From Bradyrhizobium nanningense (GTDB lineage Bacteria > Pseudomonadota > Alphaproteobacteria > Rhizobiales > Xanthobacteraceae), in assembly GCF_004114535.1 (NCBI RefSeq), contig NZ_LBJC01000014.1, positions 1-64,000 on the forward strand: DNA of 64,000 nt. Reading direction: 5' to 3'. Below are positions 53,324 to 61,730 of this stretch, one piece after another. Both the position numbers and the translations under genes were made by a program. Under the pieces are notes generated by a model, which was not told the DNA's origin, made no database searches, and worked only from the letters and a program-made list of their open reading frames with translations. Within the stretch, counting starts at the first letter, position 1; each line of letters starts with the position of its first letter.

Positions 53324-53599
53324 ATGCCGCTGACGCGCGACAGGATCATCGGCCATGACCTCGAACGGCTGGCCTTTCGCTTCACCATGCTGAACGAGGG
53401 CGAGGTCGTGCAGTGCCAGATCAGCGACGCCGCGATGGACGAGCTCGCGGGCATGCAGGGCACCGAAAGCAGCGCGCGGCAGGCGCAGTTCCTGTCGCTG
53501 CGCGAGACGATCGAGCGGATCGCGTCGGAGATTTATGACGAGGCGCCGCGGGTGCCGGGCTACGTGGTGCGGATTTTCATGCGGCATTTGGGGCGGTAG
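53324..53599 (+). CDS. DUF1488-family protein
   Basis: The 91-residue product has LAFRFTMLNEGEVVQCQISDAAM and FLSLRETIERIASEIYDEAP, matching DUF1488, a small soluble family of unknown function. The ATG at 53324 lies directly behind a perfect hairpin whose loop carries the only G-rich ribosome-site candidate. It is 129 bases downstream of the TPR gene. Confidence 0.75.
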   Translation: MPLTRDRIIGHDLERLAFRFTMLNEGEVVQCQISDAAMDELAGMQGTESSARQAQFLSLRETIERIASEIYDEAPRVPGYVVRIFMRHLGR

Positions 53600-53633
53600 G
53601 CTCACATACTCCGCTGTTGCGGCTCGATCTCCG

Positions 53634-53739
53634 CTGTCATGCCCCGGCTTGACCGGGGCATCCAGTACGCCGCGGCCGATCGACTCGATTACAACTGCCT
53701 CGGAGTACTGGATCGCCCGGTCGAGCCGGGCGATGACAG
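53634..53739. repeat. Intergenic repeat, family A copy 3
   Basis: Contains TGTCATGCCCCGGCTTGACC, GGCATCCAGTACGCCGCGGCC and TGGATCGCCCGGTCGAGCC...GATGACA, same orientation as the copy at 2214-2324. Confidence 0.72.
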
Positions 53740-53785
53740 TGGTGTTGGTGGCGAGACTATCCGACACACTCACAGCAGTAGCCGC

Positions 53786-54268
53786 TCACCCTTCCAGCTT
53801 CCTCAGCAGCAGCCTCATCGCCTCCGCCGCGAACACTTGCATGTTGCCGAGCCGGTCATTGTTGCCCGTCTCCAGCGTCATCACCTCTGACGCAGGCCCC
53901 GCCACCGCCATGCAGTTATGGCCGGCGGCATCGCCGTAACGGTTGCCGGTGGGGCCGGCAGCGCCGGTCTCGGACAGGCCCCAGTCGCTGTTGAAGCGCG
54001 TTCGCATCTGCTCGGCCAGCAGTTGCGCGTAGGGCTCCGAGGAGGAGCGAAAGCCCTTCATTCCTTCGTCCGAAATATCCATCAACAGGCGCCTGGCATC
54101 GCGGGTATAGACCACCGCGCCGCCGAGGAAATAGGCGGACGCGCCGGGCACTGCGAGCAGGCTGGCGGCGATCAGGCCGCCGGCGGAGGACTCCGCCACT
54201 GCAATGGTCTACTTGCGCGCGATCAGTTTAGCGGCGACCTGTTCCGCAATGCCGACGAGCTCTTTCAT
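53786..54268 (-). pseudogene. CinA C-terminal-domain (nicotinamide-nucleotide amidase) gene broken by an in-frame TAG
   Basis: From an ATG at 54268 with a GGGAGG site upstream, the frame reads MKELVGIAEQVAAKLIARK, then TAG at 54211-54209, then TIAVAESSAGGLIAASLL without a frame change to the stop at 53786. The part after the TAG holds the CinA/PncC motifs AVAESSAGGLI, FLGGAVVYT and GLSETGAAGP. The 161 codons together equal the usual domain length. One substitution (CAG or AAG to TAG) would explain it. Either a real nonsense mutation, or a sequence error; a GTG at 54199 could allow a restart lacking the first helix. PncC deamidates NMN. Confidence 0.75.
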
Positions 54269-54412
54269 TCCCTGAACCTCCCATTTCCCGCAACCGAGCT
54301 GCGCCTTCCTAGCATATGCCAGAAGCCCTGGCCGAGTTGCGGGCGCCGGGCAGGCCTGCTTGAATGATGGTACGAGAAAAGACATGCGAGGAAACGTGAC
54401 AAGGGAGACGTC

Positions 54413-55471
54413 ATGGCGTCCCTGATCGCCGGTGGCATCGATTGCGATGTGCATCCGGCCGTGCCGCATCTGACCAGCCTGCTGCCCTACCTGAACGATT
54501 ATTGGCGCGATCAGGTGACGACGCGCGGCATGGTCGACCTCGTCTCGCAATCCTATCCTCAAAATTCGCCGATCACCGCCCGCCCGGACTGGCGCCCCGA
54601 AACGGGAAAACCCGGCGAGAGTCTGGAGGCCATGCAGCGTCATGTGCTCGATCCCTTCCAGCTCAAGCATGCCATCTGCAATCCGCTCTACGGCGTGCAG
54701 ATGGTGTTCTCCGAGGACATGCAGGCGGCCTTCTGCCGTGGGCTGAACGACTGGCTCGTGAAGGAATGGCTCGATCGCGATCCGCGGCTGCGCGGCTCGA
54801 TCGTGATTCCCACCCAAAGCGTCGAGAAGGCCGTCGCTGAGATCGAGCGCTGTGCGCAGGACGAGCGCTTCGTTCAGGTGCTGATGCTGGTCATGGGTGA
54901 CACGCCGCTGGGCAAGCGCGCGCTGTGGCCGATCTACGAAGCCGCGGAACGGCTGGAACTACCCGTCGGAATCCACGCGGGTTCCGCCTATCACAATCCG
55001 CCGACCGCCGTGGGGTGGGGTTCCTATCACATCGAGGATTATGTCGGTCAGGCCCAAGCGTTCCAGACGCAGCTTACCAGCCTGATCGTCGAGGGCGTGT
55101 TCGTCAAATATCCGCGCCTGAAAATGGTGATGCTGGAGTCGGGCGTCTCCTGGATCTCGCCCTATCTCTGGCGGCTGCACAAGTTCTGGCGCGGGGCGCG
55201 GATGGAAACGCCGTGGGTCGATCGTGCGCCGCTGGACATTGTGCGCAGCAACATCCGCTTCTCGTTACAGCCATTTGATGCACCGCCAGATGAGGCGACA
55301 TTAAATCGCCTGTTTGAGCATATGCAGTCTGACGAATTGGTCCTATTCTCCACGGACTATCCGCACTGGCAGTTCGATGGCCCGGACGCGCTGCCCGAAG
55401 GTCTGTCCCCCGATCTCGTGCGCAAGATCATGATCGACAATCCGCATGCAACCTATCCCCGCCTGACGTAA
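54413..55471 (+). CDS. Amidohydrolase-family (PF04909) enzyme, first of a pair
   Basis: The 352-residue product is a TIM-barrel amidohydrolase of the ACMS-decarboxylase/OMPDC-like group: GGIDCDVHPAVPHLTSLLPYL at the start (metal Asp-x-His), ELPVGIHAGSAYHNPP, KYPRLKMVMLESGVSWI and FSTDYPHWQFD near the C-terminus. AAGGGAG precedes the ATG. It is followed 24 bases after its stop by a paralogue and then a Rieske protein. Members act as hydrolases or non-oxidative decarboxylases on aromatic or amide substrates. Substrate unknown. Confidence 0.85.
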   Translation: MASLIAGGIDCDVHPAVPHLTSLLPYLNDYWRDQVTTRGMVDLVSQSYPQNSPITARPDWRPETGKPGESLEAMQRHVLDPFQLKHAICNPLYGVQMVFSEDMQAAFCRGLNDWLVKEWLDRDPRLRGSIVIPTQSVEKAVAEIERCAQDERFVQVLMLVMGDTPLGKRALWPIYEAAERLELPVGIHAGSAYHNPPTAVGWGSYHIEDYVGQAQAFQTQLTSLIVEGVFVKYPRLKMVMLESGVSWISPYLWRLHKFWRGARMETPWVDRAPLDIVRSNIRFSLQPFDAPPDEATLNRLFEHMQSDELVLFSTDYPHWQFDGPDALPEGLSPDLVRKIMIDNPHATYPRLT

Positions 55472-55495
55472 GCCGCTGCCAGAGGAGGCAAGGCG

Positions 55496-56605
55496 ATGAA
55501 TATCCAGTTCCGCGAGAACCAAGAAGCCGCTTCCCCACTGACCGTCAAAACCGCGATCGCGGACTGCGACATCCATCCGGCGCGCGCCACCCGCACTGAG
55601 CTCTATCCCTACCTCGCCAAACGCTGGCAGCATCATCTCGAAGTCTACGGCGTCCATGCCTATCAGGGCATGATGGAAGGTCCGCCTTACCCTAAGGCGC
55701 AGCCCAACGCTTCGCGCCGCGATGCCTATCCGCCGGAGGGCGGGCCGCAAGGCTCCTCGCTGTCGTTCATGCAGAAGCAGCTGCTCGATCCCAACAACGT
55801 GCAATTGGGCGTGCTCAATCCGCTGGGCACCGGGCAGGGCATCCGCAATCACGAGCTCTCCGCGGCTTTGTGCTCGGCGATCAACGACTGGCAGATCGAC
55901 AAATGGACCAGCAAGGACAAGCGCCTGAAGGCCTCGATCGTCGTCGGCAATGAGGACGGCCTGTCGGCCGCCGCCGAGATCCGCGAGCGCGCCGGCGACA
56001 AGAACTTCGTGCAGGTGCTGCTGCTCAGCCGCAATGTCGAGCCGCTCGGCCAGCGCCGCTATTGGCCGATCTACCAGGCCGCGGAAGAAGCCGGCCTTCC
56101 GGTCGGCGTCCATGCCTTCGGCTTCGGCGGCAACCCGATCACGCCGTCGGGCTGGCCGAGCTACTACATCGAGGAGATGGTCGGACATTCGCAGTGCCAG
56201 CAATCGGCGCTGGCGAGCCTCGTGCTCGAAGGCGTGTTCGAGCGCTTCCCGAAATTGAAGATGGTGATGATCGAGGCCGGCTTCGGCTGGGCGCCGTCGC
56301 TGGCTTGGCGGCTCGACAAGGTCTGGCAACGGCTGCGCAGCGAGGTACCGCATGTGAAGCGGCCGCCGTCGGAATATATCCGCGAGCAGGTGTGGTGGAC
56401 GACGCAGCCGATGGAGGATCCGGAGCGACGCGAGGATCTGTTCGACGTCATCAACTGGATCGGCTGGGACCGGCTCCTGTTCGCCACCGACTATCCGCAT
56501 TGGGACTATGACGAGCCGTCCCGCGTCTTGCCGGCCGGCGTCAGCGAGGCCAATCGCGAGGCGTTTTACCTCGGCAATGCGCGCAAGCTCTATGGAATAG
56601 CTTGA
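55496..56605 (+). CDS. Amidohydrolase-family (PF04909) enzyme, second of a pair
   Basis: The 369-residue paralogue has IADCDIHPARATRTELYPYLA, GLPVGVHAFGFGGNPITPSG, FPKLKMVMIEAGFGWAPSL and FATDYPHWDYDEPSR. The ATG at 55496 has AGAGGAGG upstream. Its stop overlaps the start of the Rieske gene. The pair probably forms a hetero-oligomer or acts on successive intermediates; this is inference from operon structure. Confidence 0.85.
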   Translation: MNIQFRENQEAASPLTVKTAIADCDIHPARATRTELYPYLAKRWQHHLEVYGVHAYQGMMEGPPYPKAQPNASRRDAYPPEGGPQGSSLSFMQKQLLDPNNVQLGVLNPLGTGQGIRNHELSAALCSAINDWQIDKWTSKDKRLKASIVVGNEDGLSAAAEIRERAGDKNFVQVLLLSRNVEPLGQRRYWPIYQAAEEAGLPVGVHAFGFGGNPITPSGWPSYYIEEMVGHSQCQQSALASLVLEGVFERFPKLKMVMIEAGFGWAPSLAWRLDKVWQRLRSEVPHVKRPPSEYIREQVWWTTQPMEDPERREDLFDVINWIGWDRLLFATDYPHWDYDEPSRVLPAGVSEANREAFYLGNARKLYGIA

Positions 56606-57018
56606 TGGCGCGTCATGTGATTGCCGCGGTCGAGGAGCTTCCGCCGGGCACGCGAAAATTCCTCGAGATCGACGGACGGCCGATCGCGGTCTTCAACATC
56701 AAGGGCGAATATTTCGGCCTGATGAACCGTTGCCCGCATCAGGGCGCGGCGCTGTGCGAGGGCCCGCTGATCGGGCTCGCGCAGTCAAAGGACCCCGGTG
56801 AGATCGAATACACCAAGCAAGGGGAGATCATCCGCTGCCCCTGGCACGGCTGGGAGTTCGACATCCGCACCGGCCAGTCCTATTGCGATCCCCGCCGTTT
56901 CCGCGTGAAGGCCTATCCGGCGCATATCGAGCCGGGCGCCAGCGTGGTGAAGGGGCCGTATGTCGCCGAGACGATTCCGGTGAGCGTCGAGAGCGACTAC
57001 GTGGTGGTGGAGCTGTAG
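56605..57018 (+). CDS. Rieske [2Fe-2S] ferredoxin-like protein
   Basis: The 137-residue product has the Rieske motifs CPHQGAALC (about residues 43-51, Cys-x-His) and CPWHGWEFD (about 88-96, Cys-x2-His), binding a [2Fe-2S] cluster with two Cys and two His. It has an insertion between them longer than in standard ferredoxins (GPLIGLAQSKDPGEIEYTKQ). The ATG at 56605 overlaps the stop of the amidohydrolase (TGATG-type); a TTG at 56602 is one codon earlier. No oxygenase or reductase is adjacent. Confidence 0.88.
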   Translation: MARHVIAAVEELPPGTRKFLEIDGRPIAVFNIKGEYFGLMNRCPHQGAALCEGPLIGLAQSKDPGEIEYTKQGEIIRCPWHGWEFDIRTGQSYCDPRRFRVKAYPAHIEPGASVVKGPYVAETIPVSVESDYVVVEL

Positions 57019-57025
57019 CCTCCCC

Positions 57026-57133
57026 TGTCATTCCGGGGCGGTTCGAAGGACCGAGCCCGGAATCAATCGTGCAATAGGAATGTTGGGAGAAATGGATTCC
57101 GGGCTCGCTTCTGCGAGGCGCCCCGGAACGACA
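57026..57133. repeat. Intergenic palindromic element, family B
   Basis: Starts TGTCATTCCGGGGC and ends GCCCCGGAACGACAT, with AGCCCGGAATC and GATTCCGGGCTC inside. It separates the Rieske gene from the convergent MFS gene and could act as bidirectional terminator. Confidence 0.65.
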
Positions 57134-57138
57134 TCCAG

Positions 57139-58470
57139 CTAATGCCCCGCAGCCGGCTCCGCCACCGCATCATAAGTCGGCACCGCCTTGCCTCCGCCGC
57201 GATACACCGTCGACGCCGCGATGATGCCGAGCAGCGCGGCGAACATCAGCCAGAAGCCGGGTGAGGCCTTGTCGCCGGTGCGCTCGATCAACCAGGTCGA
57301 GGCGAACGGCGTGAAGGTGCCGAACAGGGCGGCGGCGAGCGCAAAGGCGAGCGAGAAGCAGGTCGTGCGCACATGCGCCGGCACGATCTCGACCAGCGCA
57401 CCCAACATGGTGCCGCTGTAGACGCCGAAATAGAACGAGAACATCATCTCGACCGCGAGCAGCTTGCCGAAGGTCGGCGCCGCCACCAGCCAGTGCAGCG
57501 CCGGGTAGGCGGTCGCCAGCGACAGGCAGGCGATCACGATCAGCACCGGCTTGCGGCCGATGCGGTCGGAGAGCGCGCCGCCGACCGGATTCCAGAAGAA
57601 GTTGGTGACGGCGACGAGCAGCGTGACCAGCAGTGCGTCCTGCGTCGACAGCTTCAGCACGGTCTTGCCGAAGGTCGGCGTGTACACAGTGACGAAGTAG
57701 AACGTCGTCGTGGTCAGGATCGCGATCATCATGCCGAGGATGACGATGCGCCAGTTGGCGAGCGCGGAGGCGAATACCTCGCTCGCGGTCGGGTGCTTCT
57801 TCATGGCGAGGAAGGCCGGCGTCTCCTCCAGCGTCCGCCGCAGGACAAAGATCAGGGGAATGATCAGGCAGCCGACGAAGAAGGGAATGCGCCAGCCCCA
57901 GGCGGCGACGGTGTCGGCCGGCATCACCTCGGAGAGGAGATAGCCGAGGATCGAGGCCACGAAGATCGCGACCTGCTGGCTCGACGACTGGAACGAGGTG
58001 TAGAAGCCGCGATTGCCGGGCGTGGAGATCTCGGCGAGATATACCGATACGCCGCCGAGCTCGACGCCGGCGGAGAAGCCCTGCAACAGGCGGCCGATCA
58101 GCACGATGACTGGCGCTGCGATGCCGATGGTCGCATAGCTCGGGCAGAACGCGATCACGACGGTGCCGATGGCCATGATGCCGAGCGTGACGATCAGGCC
58201 CTGGCGACGGCCGATCCGGTCGATATAGGCCCCGAGCACGATCGCACCGACCGGCCGCATCAAGGCACCCAGCCAGAACACGCCGAAAGTGTTGAGCAGG
58301 GACGCCGTCTCGTTGGTGGAGGGGAAGAACGCCTTGCCGATCGCGGCGGCATAGAAGCCGAACAGGAAGAAGTCGAACTGCTCGAGGAAATTGCCGCTCG
58401 TTGCGCGCAGGATGGCGCCGATGCGCGACTTGATCGCGGGCGGATTGGTCGAGGTGGCTGGTCCAGCCAT
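57139..58470 (-). CDS. MFS transporter of the metabolite:H+ symporter (MHS) family
   Basis: The 443-residue product has twelve TM segments and MHS-family features: [17 protein letters not shown], the MFS loop [33 protein letters not shown] and the second loop [14 protein letters not shown]. It resembles citrate/alpha-ketoglutarate/shikimate symporters. The ATG at 58470 has CAGGAGAGC upstream. Convergent with the amidohydrolase-Rieske operon, so it may carry a substrate of that pathway. Confidence 0.88.
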   Translation of the reverse strand: MAGPATSTNPPAIKSRIGAILRATSGNFLEQFDFFLFGFYAAAIGKAFFPSTNETASLLNTFGVFWLGALMRPVGAIVLGAYIDRIGRRQGLIVTLGIMAIGTVVIAFCPSYATIGIAAPVIVLIGRLLQGFSAGVELGGVSVYLAEISTPGNRGFYTSFQSSSQQVAIFVASILGYLLSEVMPADTVAAWGWRIPFFVGCLIIPLIFVLRRTLEETPAFLAMKKHPTASEVFASALANWRIVILGMMIAILTTTTFYFVTVYTPTFGKTVLKLSTQDALLVTLLVAVTNFFWNPVGGALSDRIGRKPVLIVIACLSLATAYPALHWLVAAPTFGKLLAVEMMFSFYFGVYSGTMLGALVEIVPAHVRTTCFSLAFALAAALFGTFTPFASTWLIERTGDKASPGFWLMFAALLGIIAASTVYRGGGKAVPTYDAVAEPAAGH

Positions 58471-58611
58471 GGCGTTTGCTCTCCTGGGAAAGGGGTGGCC
58501 GGACCGGGAAATCATCTCACGGTAAGGCGACAGACTGCGACAATCTGCCCTACCCCTTCCCGCGCAAGACCTGGCGAGTCAATCCGTTTTGCGGAGGAAG
58601 CTGCTGATTTT

Positions 58612-59511
58612 TCAGGCCTTATTTTGCGTTGCAGCAATCAGCCATTGGCGGAACGCGGTCAGCTTGGGCGCCTCCCGGCGGCCTTCCGGCGCGACCAGGT
58701 AGAACCCGGCATCGGTCGGCAGCGCAATCCTGAAGGGAACCAACAGCCGGCCCTTGGCAATGTCATCCCGGACATAGGAGGTCCGTCCCATCGCGACGCC
58801 AATGCCGTCGATTGCGGCCTGGATGGTCATGAAGATCATGTCGAAGGTGATGCCGGGGTGCCTCGCGATGTCGGCCGGCAGGCCCGCTGCGGTCAGCCAT
58901 AGCCGCCAGTCGTCGCTGTTGGTGTTCGAGGTGTGCAGCAATGCGTGGTTACGCAGATCTTCTGGCCGGCGCAGCGGCTTGTCGCCGCGAAGCAGCGAAG
59001 GACTGCACACCGGAAACAGCTCATCCGCCATCAGCCAATCGGCACGCAGGCCCGGCCACTGGCCGCGGCCGTAGCGGATCGCGGCATCGACATTGTCACG
59101 CTGGAAGTCGACGAGGCTGGTCGAGGTGGTGATGCGCACGTCGAAGCCGGGATGCTGCTCCTGGAAATCCGTCAGGCGCGGCAGCAGCCATTTTGCCGCG
59201 AGCGAGGCCAGCGTCGACACCGTCAGCACCTTGTCGTCGTCCTTGCGCAGCAACCGGTCGGTCGCAAGCCGGAGGTCGTTGAAGGCGGCACGGACGCCCG
59301 GCAAATAGTCGCGCGCTTCCGGTGTCAGGGCGAGCGCGCGGTTCTGCCGGATGAACAGGCGGATGCCGAGCTCCTCCTCGAGCCTTCGGATTTGATGGCT
59401 GATCGCAGTCTGCGTCACGTTCAGCTCGGCGGCCGCCAGCGTGAAGCTGAGATGGCGTGCGGCGGCCTCAAACGCCCGCAATCCGTTCAGGGACGGCAGT
59501 CTGGCAGTCAT
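58612..59511 (-). CDS. LysR-family transcriptional regulator (GcvA-like)
   Basis: The 299-residue product has an N-terminal HTH (SLNGLRAFEAAARHLSFTLAAAELNVTQTAISHQIRRLEEELG, read in two parts, residues about 6-48) and a periplasmic-binding-like effector domain with VLTVSTLASLAAKWLLPRL and DAAIRYGRGQWPGL. Closest in layout to GcvA-type regulators. Transcribed in the same direction as the MFS gene and divergent from the DUF1127 gene. A palindrome at 59525-59543 lies 14 bases upstream of its start. Confidence 0.9.
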   Translation of the reverse strand: MTARLPSLNGLRAFEAAARHLSFTLAAAELNVTQTAISHQIRRLEEELGIRLFIRQNRALALTPEARDYLPGVRAAFNDLRLATDRLLRKDDDKVLTVSTLASLAAKWLLPRLTDFQEQHPGFDVRITTSTSLVDFQRDNVDAAIRYGRGQWPGLRADWLMADELFPVCSPSLLRGDKPLRRPEDLRNHALLHTSNTNSDDWRLWLTAAGLPADIARHPGITFDMIFMTIQAAIDGIGVAMGRTSYVRDDIAKGRLLVPFRIALPTDAGFYLVAPEGRREAPKLTAFRQWLIAATQNKA

Positions 59512-59524
59512 TTGGCAGCAGGAT

Positions 59525-59543
59525 GCATGACGTTATTTCATGC
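59525..59543. promoter_or_regulatory. Palindrome GCATGA-N7-TCATGC upstream of LysR gene
   Basis: The arms match perfectly, in a T-N11-A-like setting (TGACGTTATTTCA). LysR-type regulators commonly bind such sites to control themselves and the divergent gene. Binding unproved. Confidence 0.45.
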
Positions 59544-59621
59544 GAAAGAGTACAAATTGTCGTTTGTCGCAGTGCAATATAGGGCAGATATTAGCTACCA
59601 AGCTAGCTCTAGGAGCTGAAG

Positions 59622-59825
59622 ATGTCTACCTTGACCCACAACTCGATGACAAATCATCATGTGCCAGGCCTGATCCAGCAGGTCAGTGAGACCCTTCATC
59701 TGTGGCACGAGCGCTATCGCACCAGGCGCGAGCTCACCCAATGGACCGCGCGTGACCTCCAGGACGTCGGACTGTCCTGGAGCGACATCGCCTTTGAGGC
59801 CGACAAACCCTTCTGGCGGGCCTGA
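59622..59825 (+). CDS. DUF1127-family small protein
   Basis: The 67-residue product has a basic helix HERYRTRRELTQWTARDLQDVGL, the DUF1127 (YjiS-like) signature. Short Arg-rich DUF1127 proteins occur widely in alphaproteobacteria; some affect RNA turnover or phosphate and carbon responses. CTAGGAGCTG precedes the ATG at 59622. It is followed 69 bases later by a GNAT gene, likely in the same transcript. Confidence 0.88.
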   Translation: MSTLTHNSMTNHHVPGLIQQVSETLHLWHERYRTRRELTQWTARDLQDVGLSWSDIAFEADKPFWRA

Positions 59826-59894
59826 TTGGCCGCCAGGCCGGCGCCGCCTGAACACAGGGGCGCCGGCGGACCCTTTTCTTTTTGGGCATGTGTC

Positions 59895-60518
59895 ATGAGC
59901 ACTCTCCGCCTGGAAGACCTGAAGCAATATTCCGACACGCTGCGCACCCGATATGGCACGGCGCTCAACGTGCGCTTTGTCGAGCCGCGCGACACCGACG
60001 AGCTCCAGCACTATTTCCGTTCGCTCTCGACCCGCTCCCGCTACAACCGCTTCTTCGGGGCCATCAGCGAGCTGCCGAACGGGTTGCTGCACGATTTTCT
60101 CCAGATCGGCGATCGCGAGCGCTTCACGATCGTTGCGACCATGATGGTCGACGGCTTCGAGACCATCGTCGCCGAGGCGCGCTACGCGCTGCACGCCGAA
60201 ACCGCGATGCTCGAATTCGGCCTCTCGGTCGGCGACCGCTGGCAGGGCCACGGCATCGCCACCGCACTGATGAAGAATCTCGAATGCCGCGCCGTCGCGC
60301 TCGGCGCCGAGCACATGTTCGGCGAGACGCTGCGCTCCAACGAGACCATGGTCTCGCTCGCCCGCAAATCGGGCTTCAGGTTCGTCAATCACCCCGACGA
60401 CTGGAAGCTGGTGCGCTTCGACAAGGAGATCACGATCGCGCCGAAAGAGATTCCCTGCGCGAGCTGGCGTCTCGCCGCCCTTTCCCGTCAGGCCGAACGC
60501 CCCTCAGCCTCGGCCTGA
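59895..60518 (+). CDS. GNAT-family N-acetyltransferase
   Basis: The 207-residue product has VRFVEPRDTDELQHYFRSLS, SRYNRFFGAISELP, LEFGLSVGDRWQGHGIATALM (acetyl-CoA pyrophosphate loop QGHGIA) and LRSNETMVSLARKSGFRFV. This matches the acetyltransferase branch found in Pat-like N-terminal regions. The ATG at 59895 has no strong ribosome site; the frame upstream to 59826 is unsupported. Target unknown. Confidence 0.85.
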   Translation: MSTLRLEDLKQYSDTLRTRYGTALNVRFVEPRDTDELQHYFRSLSTRSRYNRFFGAISELPNGLLHDFLQIGDRERFTIVATMMVDGFETIVAEARYALHAETAMLEFGLSVGDRWQGHGIATALMKNLECRAVALGAEHMFGETLRSNETMVSLARKSGFRFVNHPDDWKLVRFDKEITIAPKEIPCASWRLAALSRQAERPSASA

Positions 60519-60528
60519 CACGACTGAG

Positions 60529-60564
60529 AGCCCGGCGTGGTGAAGACCAGCCGGGCTTTTTTTT
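60529..60564 (+). terminator. Rho-independent terminator after the GNAT gene
   Basis: Stem AGCCCGGC (60529-60536) and GCCGGGCT (60550-60557) with a run of eight T at 57-64 of this block (60557-60564). This is the clearest intrinsic terminator in the window. Confidence 0.85.
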
Positions 60565-60575
60565 GATCTCCTAAT

Positions 60576-60724
60576 CCGTCATCCTGAGGCGCTCGTTCTG
60601 CGCCCTTTCGCAGAACGAGCCTCGAAGGATGAACGGCTCCGCTGTTTCCAAGCAGTTCCCACAGCAACAGTCGGACCGTCGCCCTTCGAGGGCCGCTGAA
60701 GAAGCGGTCGCCTCAGGGTGACGG
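60576..60724. repeat. Intergenic inverted repeat (CCGTCATCCTGAGGC...CCTCAGGGTGACGG)
   Basis: Outer arms CGTCATCCTGAGGCG and CGCCTCAGGGTGACG, with GTTCTGC...GCAGAAC inside and a CTTCGAG segment. A repeat type common in rhizobiales, lying between the GNAT terminator and the end of the enoyl-CoA hydratase gene. Confidence 0.65.
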
Positions 60725-60745
60725 TTGATAGATTTCGGATGCCGC

Positions 60746-61576
60746 CTACTTCCCCGTGAACACCGCTTTCCGCTTCTCGATGAACGCCTGCACCGCCTCC
60801 TTGTGATCGGCGGTCGTGGTCAGGCGGACCAGCCGCTCGGCCTCGTGGTCGCGCGCGGTCTCGAAGTCGAACAGCACGGCCTCGTCGAGATTGTCCTTCA
60901 TGTAGCGCAGGGCCAGGCGCGGGCCTTCGGCGAGCGATTTGGCCAGCGCGAAAGCCTCAGTCTGCAATTTGTCGTCGGGCACGACGCGGTTGACGAGGCC
61001 GATCGCCTCGCAGCGCGCCGCATCGACGCGGTCGCCGGTGAACATCAATTCGCGCGCCCGCGCGGTGCCGACCAGCCGCGTGAGCAGCCAGGCGATGCCG
61101 TAATCGCCAGAGAGCGCGATGCGGGCATAGCCGGTCGCAACGAAGGCGGATTGCGCGGCGATGCGGATGTCGCAGGCCATGGCGATGGCGAGCCCGGCGC
61201 CGACCGCGGGGCCGGGCAGGGCGGCGATGGTCGGCTTGCGTACCGACACCAGTGCGCCGGTGAGCAGCCGCTGCCGCTCCTGCAGATCGGCGATCCGCTC
61301 CTCGAGCGACATGTCCAGCTTCTTGGGGTCGCGATGCGCACCCATGCCCTTGACGTTGCCGCCGGCGCAGAAGGCGTCGCCTGCGCCGGTAAGCAGCAAT
61401 GCGCCGACGTCGCGATCCTCGCCACAGGTCCGGATCATCGTGCGCAGCGCCGGCGTCAGCGCGTCCGATAGCGAATTGCGCGCCTCCGGCCGGTTCAGCG
61501 TGATGACAGCGACGCGGTCGCGGATCACGCAGAGGAGCTCGTTGGTGCCGGTGTCGATTTTGGTTTCGGTGGTCAT
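60746..61576 (-). CDS. Enoyl-CoA hydratase/isomerase family protein
   Basis: The 276-residue product has the crotonase fold: VAVITLNRPEARNSLSDAL, DAFCAGGNVKGMG (oxyanion hole region), PTIAALPGPAVGAGLAIAMACD and ARIALSGDYGIAWLLTRLVG. The second acid position of classical hydratases appears as Asp in SGDYG, and the first Glu (usual GxxxGGG-E region) is not obvious, so it may be an isomerase or another crotonase reaction. A GGGAGGTG site precedes the ATG at 61576. Together with the SDR and acyl-CoA dehydrogenase it fits an acyl-CoA degradation set. Confidence 0.86.
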   Translation of the reverse strand: MTTETKIDTGTNELLCVIRDRVAVITLNRPEARNSLSDALTPALRTMIRTCGEDRDVGALLLTGAGDAFCAGGNVKGMGAHRDPKKLDMSLEERIADLQERQRLLTGALVSVRKPTIAALPGPAVGAGLAIAMACDIRIAAQSAFVATGYARIALSGDYGIAWLLTRLVGTARARELMFTGDRVDAARCEAIGLVNRVVPDDKLQTEAFALAKSLAEGPRLALRYMKDNLDEAVLFDFETARDHEAERLVRLTTTADHKEAVQAFIEKRKAVFTGK

Positions 61577-61603
61577 GTCACCTCCCTGTTCTTGTATCGC
61601 TCT

Positions 61604-61720
61604 CGTAGGGTGGGTCAGCCCTGCGGATGCGCGAAGCGCATCTGCTCGGCATAACCCACCGCCTCTCGGACACGCGGTGAATAAAGAGGTGGATTACGCC
61701 TTCGGCTAACCCACCCTACG
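61604..61720. repeat. Intergenic repeat (CGTAGGGTGGGT...ACCCACCCTACG)
   Basis: Outer arms CGTAGGGTGGGTCAGCC and GGCTAACCCACCCTACG are complementary; inside are CGAAGCGCATC and GGATTACGCC segments. One of the most typical Bradyrhizobium intergenic repeats. It sits between the hydratase and SDR genes, both leftward. Confidence 0.7.
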
Positions 61721-61730
61721 GCCGCTCGCT

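Noticed and set aside
54269..54817. Longer minus-strand frame ending at the cinA-like TAG
   Set aside because: The upstream part is antisense to the amidohydrolase gene; only the last 19 codons belong to the cinA-like gene.
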